This document shows positions 55,032 to 63,668 of a stretch of DNA of 64,000 nt, piece after piece (position 1 is the first letter of the stretch; every line of letters starts with the position of its first letter). A program made the position numbers and the translations under genes. This stretch comes from an uncultured Fretibacterium sp. Lineage in GTDB: Bacteria; Synergistota; Synergistia; Synergistales; Aminobacteriaceae. The stretch spans positions 620,001 through 684,000 of the forward strand of contig CAMHMH010000001.1 of assembly GCA_946186205.1 (NCBI GenBank), read 5' to 3'. The notes beneath the pieces are model-generated. The model had not been told where the DNA came from, made no database searches, and was given only the letters and a program-made list of their open reading frames with translations.

Positions 55032-55099
55032 AGGGAAAAGGAAAAAGGGATTAGGGATTAGGGATTAGAATTTTTGCTGACCCCTAGCCCCTGTTCCCT
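55032..55099. repeat. Two converging AG-N5 heptad arrays
   Basis: Plus strand 55032-55066: AGGGAAA, AGGAAAA, AGGGATT three times. Minus strand 55099-55072: AGGGAAC, AGGGGCT, AGGGGTC, AGCAAAA. Together they form an imperfect inverted repeat between the RodZ-like gene end and lepB. Confidence 0.85.
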
Positions 55100-55107
55100 A
55101 AGCATTG

Positions 55108-56010
55108 TTAGTTTCTGCTGCGCCTCTGCACTGTGCTGTAAGTTCCGTCGGGGTTGTATAGGTATGTTTCAGACCGTCTTGCTGTAGGATTCGCGATGCC
55201 TAAATCTTTGCCGTTAAGGATAATTTGTGCTGCTGTCGGACGGCCTATAACGACTCTTGCCTGCTGCTCTAAGTCCCAGCGCATAGACTCTCCGCGCTTA
55301 AGAGTCCTTCTGAAGACTGGCTGACCTCCTCCGAATGACACGCTCAACCATACGTCATTGGCCGCGTGAATCTCAAGATACGGTGTAGGTTCCGGCTCTG
55401 GTTCTTCTGAAACAGGCTCATCAACAGAAACCGGGACGCTCTGAATGTCATTGCTGTTTGTGATGCTGACATCGCTCGACAAAAATTCAGCGGGTGTTAC
55501 AGCTCCTTTATTGCCGGAAAAACTGAACAGCTTCAAGTTCCGCAGGTCTAATCCTCCGTAGCTCACAGCGTACCACACGTAAGCACCAGTGCCAACAAGC
55601 GCAAGTATCAGAACGAGGAATAACCAGAAATGACTCGCCGGCTTGAATCCTTCGGGCATTGAAGAGCCGTTGCCTAATATGCTGTTCACGTTCTTGGGCT
55701 TCTTCGGACGCGGTTCGGGCTGCTGCTGCTTCTTGTGTCCTGTTTGCGGTGAACCTAATGCCCGGTCAAGCTGAGTCATGAAATCTTCCTGCATGTCTTC
55801 CGCGCCGATTAACTTCAGGTACGTGCGCACAAAGCCTTTTATGTATACGACTTCCGGGAAATTCTTGTAGTCTCCTGCCTCAATCCCGCGTAAATATTCG
55901 GGGCGTATCTTTGTCCTGTCGAAAACTGTCTCAAGAGTCATTCCGAGACTCTCGCGGCGTTCCGTTATCATCCGCCCTAACTCTTTAAGTGCATCATCAC
56001 GTTCTGTCAA
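55108..56010 (-). CDS. RodZ-like helix-turn-helix membrane protein
   Basis: A 300-residue protein. A Cro-type HTH_25 domain (ITERRESLGMTLETVFDRTKIRPEYLRGIE) is followed by a Lys/Pro linker, one membrane helix (FWLFLVLILALVGTGAYVWYAV), a Ser/Glu/Pro stretch and a DUF4115-like extracytoplasmic domain (LEIHAANDVWLSVSFGGGQPVF). This is the RodZ layout, which links MreB to the envelope for rod shape. The TTG start overlaps the rpe end by 14 bases; its ribosome site is close, so coupling is likely. Confidence 0.87.
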   Translation of the reverse strand: MTERDDALKELGRMITERRESLGMTLETVFDRTKIRPEYLRGIEAGDYKNFPEVVYIKGFVRTYLKLIGAEDMQEDFMTQLDRALGSPQTGHKKQQQPEPRPKKPKNVNSILGNGSSMPEGFKPASHFWLFLVLILALVGTGAYVWYAVSYGGLDLRNLKLFSFSGNKGAVTPAEFLSSDVSITNSNDIQSVPVSVDEPVSEEPEPEPTPYLEIHAANDVWLSVSFGGGQPVFRRTLKRGESMRWDLEQQARVVIGRPTAAQIILNGKDLGIANPTARRSETYLYNPDGTYSTVQRRSRN

Positions 56011-56686
56011 AATCCCTCAAAGCCTCCTTTATTTTCACGCGCAAATCCGCAAGCCATAACGCCGGGTTCTTTTCACGGAAAACCGCACTTCCCATCACAA
56101 CAACATCACAGCCCGCAAGAATCACACGGACTATATTATTCTCGTTTATTCCGCCGTCAATTTCAATCTTGTAGCTATATTTCCCGGCCTCACGAATGCT
56201 CGCAAGCTCCCTCACTTTCTCAAGCGATGACTCAATAAATTTCTGCCCGCCGAACCCGGGAGTTACAGACATCACCAGCACCAAGTCAGCAAGATCTAGT
56301 ACGGTCTCAATCTGCCTCACAGGAGTCGGAGGACATAAAGATATTCCGGCCTTTATTCCAGCGTTCCTGATTGCCGAAAGTGTAGCGTGAAGCAAATGCG
56401 GCTCTGTCTCAGCGTGAACTGTGATCGATGACGCACCGGCTTCAATGAACAATGGCAGAACGGTCTGAAGATTGTTCGTCATGAGATGAGCATCAATGAA
56501 AGCATCGGGGTATTTCTTCCTGAGAGCCTGAGAAAACGCCGGGCCGAACGACAAGTTACGCACAAAATGACCGTCCATAATATCAAGGTGAAGCCAGTCA
56601 AAATTATTCTGCAATGACTCAATGCTCGCTGAAATATTCAGAGGGTCAGCACCAAGAAGAGACGGGGCAAAAAGAAATTCACGCAT
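55997..56686 (-). CDS. rpe: Ribulose-phosphate 3-epimerase
   Basis: Interconverts ribulose-5-phosphate and xylulose-5-phosphate, 229 residues, a TIM barrel. It has the metal and catalytic motifs APSLLGADPLNI, WLHLDIMDGHFVRNLSFG, DAHLMTNNL, VMSVTPGFGGQKF and IEIDGGINENNI, and ends with VVMGSAVF. It starts three bases after the PASTA gene. Confidence 0.97.
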   Translation of the reverse strand: MREFLFAPSLLGADPLNISASIESLQNNFDWLHLDIMDGHFVRNLSFGPAFSQALRKKYPDAFIDAHLMTNNLQTVLPLFIEAGASSITVHAETEPHLLHATLSAIRNAGIKAGISLCPPTPVRQIETVLDLADLVLVMSVTPGFGGQKFIESSLEKVRELASIREAGKYSYKIEIDGGINENNIVRVILAGCDVVVMGSAVFREKNPALWLADLRVKIKEALRDFDRT

Positions 56687-56689
56687 TCT

Positions 56690-57976
56690 TCAGTTCCTCT
56701 TGTCTGTCCATACTGCCTCACCGCCAAGATAAACGGTGATGATACATTCTTGGGAGTAATTAGCGGTTGCGCTGATTGTTTCTCCTCCCTTAACCTGCCT
56801 GCTCATGATGTCGCGTCTCCCGGAAGGATCTACAACCTCAATACGTAAGCTCATGGGACGGCCTATAGGCGGAACGGGATAACGTATTTTCGCGGTCTTT
56901 GTTCCTCCTGAAGTTTTAGCGGGTGCGCTGGCCTTTTCGGGGTCTGATGACTTCTGAGAGTTTTCGCTTGCTGAAGATTTCTGAGTGCTTCCGGCTGAAG
57001 CTCGCTGTGAATTTTGCGGAGTGTTCCTGTACTCGTCGCCTAAAAATTCTTCCTCTTGTTTTGACTCTGTCTGTTTAGGTTCAGGGGGAGTCTTTGCTGT
57101 TTGAGTCTGTGCTGTGGTCTTTTGTGGTTGAGTCTGAGATGGTTGATTCTTTTCCGTGTCTTTGTCGTTGTCCCTGTTGCTTGAAACTCGTCGTGCTGTT
57201 CCGTTTTCTGTTGTTACAGTTTTTGAGTCAGCACCCATATAACCGGCTGGCCTTCTCTGTGAAGCAATCTTGAGAATGACTCCTTGTCCCGCGCGCAAAG
57301 TGCTTCCCATTCCCGGGCGAGTCTCAATCGCGAGCCCTTCAGGCAAAAGAGGACTATATACCCTGTCAATGCCCTGCACTTTGAGTCCTGCCGCCGTCAA
57401 AACCTCGCGTGCTTCTTTCTCTGTCATTCTGTTTACGTCAGGCACAGTAACGACTCCGTTTGCGTCTGCTCCGTCCTGGACAAGCAAATCAATCTTTCGT
57501 CCTGCCGCTGCCTTTGCTGGTGATGATGGACTCTGAGCGATGACTTCACCGGGCTTGAATTTGTTCTCGCGAATCTTAACGACATCTCCCATCGTGAAGC
57601 CCTGAGCTTTTATCTCTGACTGTGCTTCTGTAACGCTCATTCCCTGAACGTTAGGGACATCGTGAAGCTCTCCTCCTTTGCTGACCTGCAAGACTACTGT
57701 TAGTCCTTTGCGAAGCTCTGTGCCGGGTTCGGGAGTCTGAGCCAGGACTCTCCCTTCTGCGATTGTTGATGCTACTGACTCAAGCTGCACAACTAATCCG
57801 AGCTTTTCGGCTTCTGCTACTGCGTCAACTATCGGGCTGTCGATGAAGTTCGGCACTTCTGATTTTCCTTCAGGCTTCATGAAGACGGTGTATATTGCAA
57901 CAGCTCCCGACGCAAAAATTATCGCCGCGACAATAAACATCGTTGTTAATATTATTCCTCCGCTGTGCTTCCTCAC
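56690..57976 (-). CDS. PASTA-domain membrane protein without kinase domain
   Basis: A 428-residue protein. One N-terminal membrane helix (IILTTMFIVAAIIFASGAVAIYTV) is followed by three PASTA repeats (about 38-100 EVPNFIDSPIVDAVAEAEKL; 104-167 VPNVQGMSVTEAQSEIKAQG; 175-235 VPDVNRMTEKEAREVLTAAG). A long Ser/Gln/Lys/Thr linker leads to a small C-terminal beta domain. PASTA repeats bind muropeptides. In B. subtilis the kinase PrkC with PASTA repeats sits near rpe; here the kinase half is missing. The GTG start overlaps the ankyrin gene stop (GTGA). Confidence 0.88.
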   Translation of the reverse strand: MRKHSGGIILTTMFIVAAIIFASGAVAIYTVFMKPEGKSEVPNFIDSPIVDAVAEAEKLGLVVQLESVASTIAEGRVLAQTPEPGTELRKGLTVVLQVSKGGELHDVPNVQGMSVTEAQSEIKAQGFTMGDVVKIRENKFKPGEVIAQSPSSPAKAAAGRKIDLLVQDGADANGVVTVPDVNRMTEKEAREVLTAAGLKVQGIDRVYSPLLPEGLAIETRPGMGSTLRAGQGVILKIASQRRPAGYMGADSKTVTTENGTARRVSSNRDNDKDTEKNQPSQTQPQKTTAQTQTAKTPPEPKQTESKQEEEFLGDEYRNTPQNSQRASAGSTQKSSASENSQKSSDPEKASAPAKTSGGTKTAKIRYPVPPIGRPMSLRIEVVDPSGRRDIMSRQVKGGETISATANYSQECIITVYLGGEAVWTDKRN

Positions 57977-58698
57977 AATATCGCCTCCCTGCTTAATGCT
58001 TCAAGTTTGCGTAATGTCTCCGTACCTTTGAGCTTGTCATTCTCTCTTGCGTAGTCAATTGCTGTTTTCCCGTCAACATCTTTTGCTGATGAGTCCGCCC
58101 CTGCTTTGATTAGTGCGTCAACAACGTCTGAATTGTTCATCATGGCCGCGAGGATTAATGCGTTCCTTCCGTTTTTGTTGGTTACGTCTTCAGATCCCGC
58201 GTCAATGAGAATTTCTACGACTTCAGGATTAGGGTTGTTCAATGCGGCGTAAAGCAATGCTGTCATCCCGATGCTGTTTGCGGCGTGAACGTCAGCCCCG
58301 GCTTTCACGAGGACTCTAACGGCTTCGGGAGCATTCTTGTTAGCGGCTCCCATTAGCGGAGTCATTCCGTCATATCTTGCGGCGTTGACGTTAGCCCCGG
58401 CCTTAATGAGGATGTCAATCACTTCTGCTGTGTTGTCTGAAGCCGCCCACATGAGAGCCGTATTGCCGTCATAAGCTGTGAAGTTTACGTTTGCGCCGGA
58501 ATCAATGAGGAGCTTCACGACTTCCGGGGAATTTTCGCGCCCGGCCATGAACAGCGGAGTAGATCCGAAATCGTTGAACGCATTGACGTAAGCATTCACA
58601 TCAACGCCCGAATCAAGAACGCTCTTTATTTCATCATATGAGCCGTCGCAGCATAACTCGATAAAATTTTGTTCTTTCACTTTCTGGAATGTTGCCAA
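57973..58698 (-). CDS. Ankyrin-repeat protein
   Basis: A 241-residue protein made almost wholly of about six ankyrin repeats (GSTPLFMAGRENSPEVVKLLIDSGANVN, in outline, then GNTALMWAASDNTAEVIDILIKAGANVN). The repeats are close in wording to those of the HEPN-ankyrin protein at 4-6.3 kb, so the two probably share an origin. There is no signal peptide. The TTG start follows AGAGAGG. It lies between rsmB and the PASTA gene where other bacteria keep rlmN, prpC and prkC. A protein-binding role is likely. Confidence 0.92.
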   Translation of the reverse strand: MATFQKVKEQNFIELCCDGSYDEIKSVLDSGVDVNAYVNAFNDFGSTPLFMAGRENSPEVVKLLIDSGANVNFTAYDGNTALMWAASDNTAEVIDILIKAGANVNAARYDGMTPLMGAANKNAPEAVRVLVKAGADVHAANSIGMTALLYAALNNPNPEVVEILIDAGSEDVTNKNGRNALILAAMMNNSDVVDALIKAGADSSAKDVDGKTAIDYARENDKLKGTETLRKLEALSREAIL

Positions 58699-58714
58699 GT
58701 CTTTATAACCTCTC

Positions 58715-60043
58715 TTATCTTTTTAGTATCAATGAGCAGTAAAAGCCGTCAAGCCACGCATTATTAGGAAGAATATAAATCCCGTAAGGCTTCCCCCTCT
58801 TGAAGCAATCCCCGCGCCAGTCTATTAATGATGAAACTTCTGCGCAGTCTGAATGCTCCGACAAAATTTCAGCGACAACATTTTCATTCTCCTGCTTGAG
58901 CAATGAGCATGTTATGTACAGGACATACCCGCCGGACTTGCAGAGACTCACAGCGCGTTGAAGCAATTTTTTCTGAGTGCTTACGATTGAGTCGAACTTG
59001 TCCCACGTCAAACGCCATTTTGATTCGGGCTTCCTGTTCCACGTCCCTGAACCTGAACACGGAGCATCAAGCACTACGAATGAGGGCGAGTCTTCCGGCT
59101 CAAGTGATAACGCATTGCCGACTCTGAGAGTTGCGCGTGAGGTTACGCCGAGTCTTTCGAGCTCATGACGGGCTGACTTTGACCGGGCTTCTGAGATTTC
59201 CCAGCACTCAATTTTTGCTGACGGTGATTCCTGAAGTATTTGCGCTGACTTTACGCCACGCCCTGAACACATGTCGAGAATGAGTCCGGGCTTGCTGAAT
59301 TTTCCTGCGAGTGATGCCGCGAGTATTGAGCCTTCAGCCTGAACAGTGAACAAGCCTTCATTGAAGCCGGGAATCTTAGCGGGCATTGCTGACTCACTGA
59401 GACGGATCGCGGATGATATGTCTGACTTCATGTAACGTATTCCGTTCTCATCAAGAAGGTGTAAAAGCTCGTCAGTTTTTCCCGGTGAGACTCTCAGGGC
59501 TGAATATGACGGCAGCTCGGCCATGTCGAAAATTGCGTAAAGCTCCGAACGAGTCCAAGTCTTTGACCACGCAGGAAGAGTCCACACTGGAATCCCTGCG
59601 AACATCGCGCGAGCTTCAACGGATGGTGAACGCCTGAATTTTTCCAGCAATCCTTCTCCGTTCTCAATCACTTTGTGCAAAACGGCATTGACCAGACCGG
59701 AATATTTTGACGTTGACTTGTTGCGCCTGAGATATTCTATTATTCCGTTGACGAGGACTCCGCCTGAAAACCTCCTGAGCTCAAGCAATCCTCCTGTACC
59801 CATAAGCACGGCCATGTTCACAGCGTCGGGCAGCTTCTCTTTAGCGCGCAGGTAATCGGACGAAATTTTTTCCCATAACTCTTTGCGCCTCATTACGATG
59901 TATATCAATGATGAAGCTAACGTGATGTCCGGGGATTTCATTTTCTCTCGGTCAGCAAGAATCCTCAGCGACTCAGATGAAAATTTGCCTCTGTTCGATG
60001 ACTCTGATGTTAATACCGTAAGTGCTGCTTCAATTCCTCGCAA
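58715..60043 (-). CDS. rsmB: 16S rRNA m5C967 methyltransferase
   Basis: Methylates C967 of 16S rRNA, 442 residues. An N-terminal NusB-like domain is followed by the SAM domain with LDMCSGRGVKSAQIL, VLDAPCSGSGTWNRKPE and the catalytic cysteine in YITCSLLKQENE. The TTG start follows AAGGAG at eight bases. It lies six bases after the YugP gene. Confidence 0.94.
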   Translation of the reverse strand: MRGIEAALTVLTSESSNRGKFSSESLRILADREKMKSPDITLASSLIYIVMRRKELWEKISSDYLRAKEKLPDAVNMAVLMGTGGLLELRRFSGGVLVNGIIEYLRRNKSTSKYSGLVNAVLHKVIENGEGLLEKFRRSPSVEARAMFAGIPVWTLPAWSKTWTRSELYAIFDMAELPSYSALRVSPGKTDELLHLLDENGIRYMKSDISSAIRLSESAMPAKIPGFNEGLFTVQAEGSILAASLAGKFSKPGLILDMCSGRGVKSAQILQESPSAKIECWEISEARSKSARHELERLGVTSRATLRVGNALSLEPEDSPSFVVLDAPCSGSGTWNRKPESKWRLTWDKFDSIVSTQKKLLQRAVSLCKSGGYVLYITCSLLKQENENVVAEILSEHSDCAEVSSLIDWRGDCFKRGKPYGIYILPNNAWLDGFYCSLILKR

Positions 60044-60048
60044 TTAAT

Positions 60049-60738
60049 TTATCTCCTTGAAGACCTGCTTATGAGTATGAGCCTCACGAGCTGCAACAGT
60101 GCCATCAACGCCGCCGCTATATATGTCCATGCTGCCGCCGTCAAAACTTTCTTGGCTCCTGAAAGTTCAGTAGGTGATAGAGTATGAGTCTCTTCAAGAA
60201 GTGCCAAAGCCCGCGAGCTTGCGTTAATCTCAACGGGAAGCGTAACGAGGTGAAAGACAAGCGCGCCCGTGAATAACATTATGCCGATGTTGACGAGCAT
60301 GAAATTGCCCATGATGAGTCCGAGAATGAAGAGAGGCATTGACGCAGTGGAGCAGATGTTCACAACCGGGACGATTGTATTTCGGAATATCAGCGGGGAA
60401 TAAGACTCGTGATGCTGAATCGCATGGCCGACTTCATGAGCGGCGACTCCGATTGAAGCTATGCTGCTGCTTCCGTAAACGGTCTCTGAGAGATTGAGAG
60501 TCTTGTTACGCGGGTCGTAATGGTCTGTGAGGCTGCCTGCTACGCGGTTGATGGGCATGTTCGCCATTCCGTAAAGTGTGAGGAGCATACGCGCTACGCT
60601 GTCGGCTGTAACATTTCCCCTTGCCGGGACTCTGCTGTACTCGTCGAAAGTTGACTTGACTTTGTGCTGAGCCCACATTGAAAGGAGCAGTGCAGGGACA
60701 ATAATTATCATTGTAGGATCTAATCCGAAACCTAACAT
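60049..60738 (-). CDS. YugP-type membrane zinc metallopeptidase
   Basis: A 229-residue membrane protein with the zinc motif HEVGHAIQH, flanked by the family sequence YDPRNKTLNLSETVYGSSSIASIGVAA. N-terminal and C-terminal helices anchor it (MIIIVPALLLSMWAQ at the start). The ATG at 60738 follows AGGAGG. The natural substrate of this family is unknown. Neighbouring rsmB matches the order seen in several Firmicutes. Confidence 0.93.
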   Translation of the reverse strand: MLGFGLDPTMIIIVPALLLSMWAQHKVKSTFDEYSRVPARGNVTADSVARMLLTLYGMANMPINRVAGSLTDHYDPRNKTLNLSETVYGSSSIASIGVAAHEVGHAIQHHESYSPLIFRNTIVPVVNICSTASMPLFILGLIMGNFMLVNIGIMLFTGALVFHLVTLPVEINASSRALALLEETHTLSPTELSGAKKVLTAAAWTYIAAALMALLQLVRLILISRSSRR

Positions 60739-60817
60739 GAAAAATTCCTCCTGTGATTTGTTTTGTGAAAGTTGAGTATAGCATAGCACAATCACAGTGA
60801 GGAATTATCACGCGGCA

Positions 60818-61273
60818 TCACAAAAACAACTCTTTTGGCTTTGAGCCGGCCTCCATCTTGTAGACATACTGAACATTGCGCTTCATTCTCCGAATACGCC
60901 AGCCATCTTCCGTATGAACTGCTGAGAGAATCACTTCACCTACTGAGAGCATATCATTAAGACCGTCGCCGAAAGAATTATAGTACGCTGAGAATTTGCA
61001 TCTTGTCTCTGCGTTTTCATCATTAATCATGCTGAATATATAATCGCTTGAAGTGTGGCATGATGATTTAGCCTGAAGGAACAATGAAGCGTGAATGTCT
61101 CTGATTTCCTGAAGCCCCCTGCATTCTTTGCCGGAAGTAAGGCGCGAGGGCATAATAACTTCTGCATTCTCCGTGAAAATTTCAGAAAACGAATTAACGT
61201 CAAATCTTCTTTCATCGAGGCACAAAAGATATTTGCTGAACAGCTCCATTATTGCCAGCTTTGTCTCGGTCAT
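60818..61273 (-). CDS. SnoaL-like (NTF2-fold) protein
   Basis: A 151-residue protein of the NTF2 fold: an N-terminal helix pair with FSKYLLCLDERRFDVNSFSEIFTENAEVIM, GLQEIRDIH and a final beta stretch VHTEDGWRIRRMKRNVQYVY. Such proteins are small enzymes or binding proteins of many kinds; nothing here fixes the role. The ATG overlaps the stop of the nuclease gene (ATGA), so the two are cotranslated. Confidence 0.8.
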   Translation of the reverse strand: MTETKLAIMELFSKYLLCLDERRFDVNSFSEIFTENAEVIMPSRLTSGKECRGLQEIRDIHASLFLQAKSSCHTSSDYIFSMINDENAETRCKFSAYYNSFGDGLNDMLSVGEVILSAVHTEDGWRIRRMKRNVQYVYKMEAGSKPKELFL

Positions 61274-61851
61274 CGGCTCCAGACTCCTAACTTCTTGTTT
61301 TGCGCTTCAGACTCAAACTTTCTGAACTCGGTCTCGTAACGCCTGTTAGGTTTTATGATCATCACTTTCGCATAGCCTCCGAGCAATAACTTTGCGTTGA
61401 ACATGTTCTCACGTATCGTTGACTCGTTAATCGTCTTGGGGTTATTGAGCCATATATACGCGAGATGCCTTCCGTACCTGTCCTGAGGATTTGAGTCATA
61501 TTCGAGCCATACTCGCCGGCCGTTTAATGACTCTTTCGTGAAGTTGCTTGCCTCTTTTCCGTAAAACTGCACGGGCTTGTTAGGGTGAACAGTTTCAGGA
61601 GTGTCAACGCCGAGAAACCTCACGCGCTTTTCTTGCCCGTCAATTTTCACGACAGCAGTATCACCATCAACAGCACGCACTATTAACGCCTGAACAAAAT
61701 CTTGATCCCCCGAATCATTCCCGACGTTGAAGACCGACTCGCCTCCGAAGAAGTAAGCGATCACTCCGATGATGATAATGATGATTGCTTTCTTAGGGCC
61801 TAGCTTCACAAGGTCATAAAGCACGTCAGCATTATTCTTTTTTCTTGGCAT
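61270..61851 (-). CDS. Thermonuclease-family (SNase) protein
   Basis: A 193-residue protein. An N-terminal membrane helix (KAIIIIIIGVIAYFFGG) is followed by a staphylococcal-nuclease fold: VRAVDGDTAVVKIDG, VRFLGVDTPETVHP with the catalytic Arg and Glu, and QDRYGRHLAYIW with the second Arg. It is predicted to act outside the membrane or stay anchored there, cutting DNA or RNA. It lies between the C69 dipeptidase and the SnoaL-like gene in one unit. Confidence 0.92.
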   Translation of the reverse strand: MPRKKNNADVLYDLVKLGPKKAIIIIIIGVIAYFFGGESVFNVGNDSGDQDFVQALIVRAVDGDTAVVKIDGQEKRVRFLGVDTPETVHPNKPVQFYGKEASNFTKESLNGRRVWLEYDSNPQDRYGRHLAYIWLNNPKTINESTIRENMFNAKLLLGGYAKVMIIKPNRRYETEFRKFESEAQNKKLGVWSR

Positions 61852-61853
61852 GT

Positions 61854-63626
61854 TTAATCCCTCACATTCACTTTGACACTTACAGCGTGTTTTCTGCCGG
61901 ACTTCTCACAAATCGATAAGTACAAATCAGTGAGGCAAGGCACAGAATCATTCCGCCAGTCTCCTCCCGTGAACGTCAAATCTATATGATCGCCGAAAGT
62001 TGAGACTCCCTCGCACGCTGACCACTTGCACGAATCAGCGTAAGACACTCCGCACTTGCACTCCGTAATATTGAGTTCGTCAGCAGAAATTTCACCCGCA
62101 GGAATACGAACGGCAAATGATTTCCCCTTCTCAACATCGCAAAGAGACTCGCCCGTAATGATTCCGAGTTCGCGCTTCAAGTTCTCCGTGAATCTCCGCA
62201 AGTCTTCAGCCTGAGAAATCACAGCTCCTTCCATCATCGCGCGGGCTATGTCGGGGTTGTTTCGGATCCGCAGCTCAATCTGTGAGTCGAGCGGTGAAAG
62301 TTTTCGTTCCTGTTCGCGTTCAAACTCTTTGACTCTCTCGTGAATCATTCCGGCTTTCTCAGCGTAAAGAATATCGCAGGCGGCTTTTATCTCCATCGAC
62401 CTGTACCACGCATTGTCGCGGAAGCTCATATCTTCAGGACGAGTCGCAAAGTGTTCAGCGAGTGATGAGTCAGCGTCTCTGTCCTCGTAGCCTTCAGGTA
62501 TTGACGGAATGCCGAAGTACCACGCAATATACGGTGAAAAGCACGGGCTGCCTAATGATTTGCGGATAATAATTCTGTCGGGGTTGTGGCGAATCTGGAA
62601 GATTGATGACTCTAAAGTATCGGCATTGCATATCGTCAAAGGCTTCTGGAAGTGAGGCGTATTGTTCCGCGATGTGTATGATGATGACCCCTCGAAGTGA
62701 GTCCGCAATATTTTCTTGAGAGTCTCAATGCTTACGGGCTTTGCAGGTTTTATTGAGAACGGCAGCGGCTCCCAGTCCTTCATGAGAAGCGGCGACAAAT
62801 CGATGTCAAGAAGAATCTGAAACGCTCTCACATGTCGGTGCGTGTTCTTTTCGTCAGCGTAAGAGTCATCAGCCTGATACGCTCTCTTGAAGTCAAAAGC
62901 TCCCTCATCAGGTCTGTACCATCCGCGGCGAACCGCATAGTCAACAAGCTCCCTGTAGCCCGGTGCTTTCCTGTCAGGCTCGTGAATAGTATAGTGATTC
63001 GGAATCACAGCGGCTTCATCATCGGGGACTCTGTGAACCGCGTAATGCTTCCCGTGAACGATCTGCATAACGTAAATTTCTTCCTTGTCGGCAAATGAAT
63101 AGCTCCGTCCGCTTGAAGCATAGCCGTATTTCTCAACAAGGCTCGCGGCAATCTCTACGGCTTCCTTTGCGGTGTGTGCTGACTCTGCAACGATGCGGCG
63201 GAGTCCCCAGCCAATGCCGCCGTCAGTGAGTTCGGGAGAGTCCTCGCGGGATTTCTCGCAGTTGTTCGAGACAATTACGACTCCGTGACCGTTGACGAAA
63301 GAGTCGCAAAATGACGGGCCGGGATTCTTAGCGTCAAAATATTTTGCTTCAGCCCAGAAAAGACTCGTGCGTGTTCCGGGCATATCGACTTCAGCGAGTG
63401 AGGGTTCAAATTTGGCTTTTGTGTTCGGGTGTCTTCGGAGCTTGCCGGAAATGTGAGTCTGCATTGTGCATCTTCCTGGTGCGTCCTCGTTGTGAGCTAC
63501 AAGAACTTCGCCGGTTGCTGAAGCGTTACGGCCTACAAGAACAGTCATGCAGGCGTGAGACTCAGAAGCCCGCAAGAAAACTGAGAGCGCAAAGACAAAT
63601 ATCAGAGCGGGAAAAATTATCGACAT
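61854..63626 (-). CDS. Exported family C69 dipeptidase
   Basis: Ntn-type peptidase of 590 residues. A signal peptide ends in ESHA and is followed directly by Cys26 (CMTVLVGRNASATGEVLVAHNED), so signal cleavage itself would expose the N-terminal nucleophile. Other family marks are VNGHGVVIVSNNCEKSRED, GGIGWGLRRIVAESA, EIYVMQIVHGKHYAVHRVPDDE and SPLLMKDWEPLPFSIKP. The C-terminus has an extra cysteine-rich part (CKCGVSYADSCKWSACEG). Peptide breakdown outside the cell suits an amino-acid fermenter. Confidence 0.92.
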   Translation of the reverse strand: MSIIFPALIFVFALSVFLRASESHACMTVLVGRNASATGEVLVAHNEDAPGRCTMQTHISGKLRRHPNTKAKFEPSLAEVDMPGTRTSLFWAEAKYFDAKNPGPSFCDSFVNGHGVVIVSNNCEKSREDSPELTDGGIGWGLRRIVAESAHTAKEAVEIAASLVEKYGYASSGRSYSFADKEEIYVMQIVHGKHYAVHRVPDDEAAVIPNHYTIHEPDRKAPGYRELVDYAVRRGWYRPDEGAFDFKRAYQADDSYADEKNTHRHVRAFQILLDIDLSPLLMKDWEPLPFSIKPAKPVSIETLKKILRTHFEGSSSYTSRNNTPHFQKPLTICNADTLESSIFQIRHNPDRIIIRKSLGSPCFSPYIAWYFGIPSIPEGYEDRDADSSLAEHFATRPEDMSFRDNAWYRSMEIKAACDILYAEKAGMIHERVKEFEREQERKLSPLDSQIELRIRNNPDIARAMMEGAVISQAEDLRRFTENLKRELGIITGESLCDVEKGKSFAVRIPAGEISADELNITECKCGVSYADSCKWSACEGVSTFGDHIDLTFTGGDWRNDSVPCLTDLYLSICEKSGRKHAVSVKVNVRD

Positions 63627-63668
63627 GTGATTATCTCCTGTGTGAAAATTTTTGAAAGGTCAACTATA

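Larger units (their letters stand above)
1238..60430. repeat. Dispersed octamer CATGGCCG, about 33 sites
   Basis: Plus-strand starts: 3038, 9092, 9479, 12527, 13113, 14011, 17441, 21031, 25162, 28350, 34133, 46019, 47992, 48080, 49428, 51075, 52323, 53314, 58141, 60423. As CGGCCATG: 1238, 5309, 5540, 13299, 20434, 20608, 34587, 46334, 48702, 53776, 58542, 59518, 59809. They fall in different genes and frames, in one intergenic gap (9479) and in one terminator stem (51075). Counted by eye, so a few may be missed. Confidence 0.8.

Noticed and set aside
55032-55066. Telomere-like GGGATTA repeats as a chromosome end
   Set aside because: The arrays are short, internal and flanked by normal genes; they fit the heptad family.
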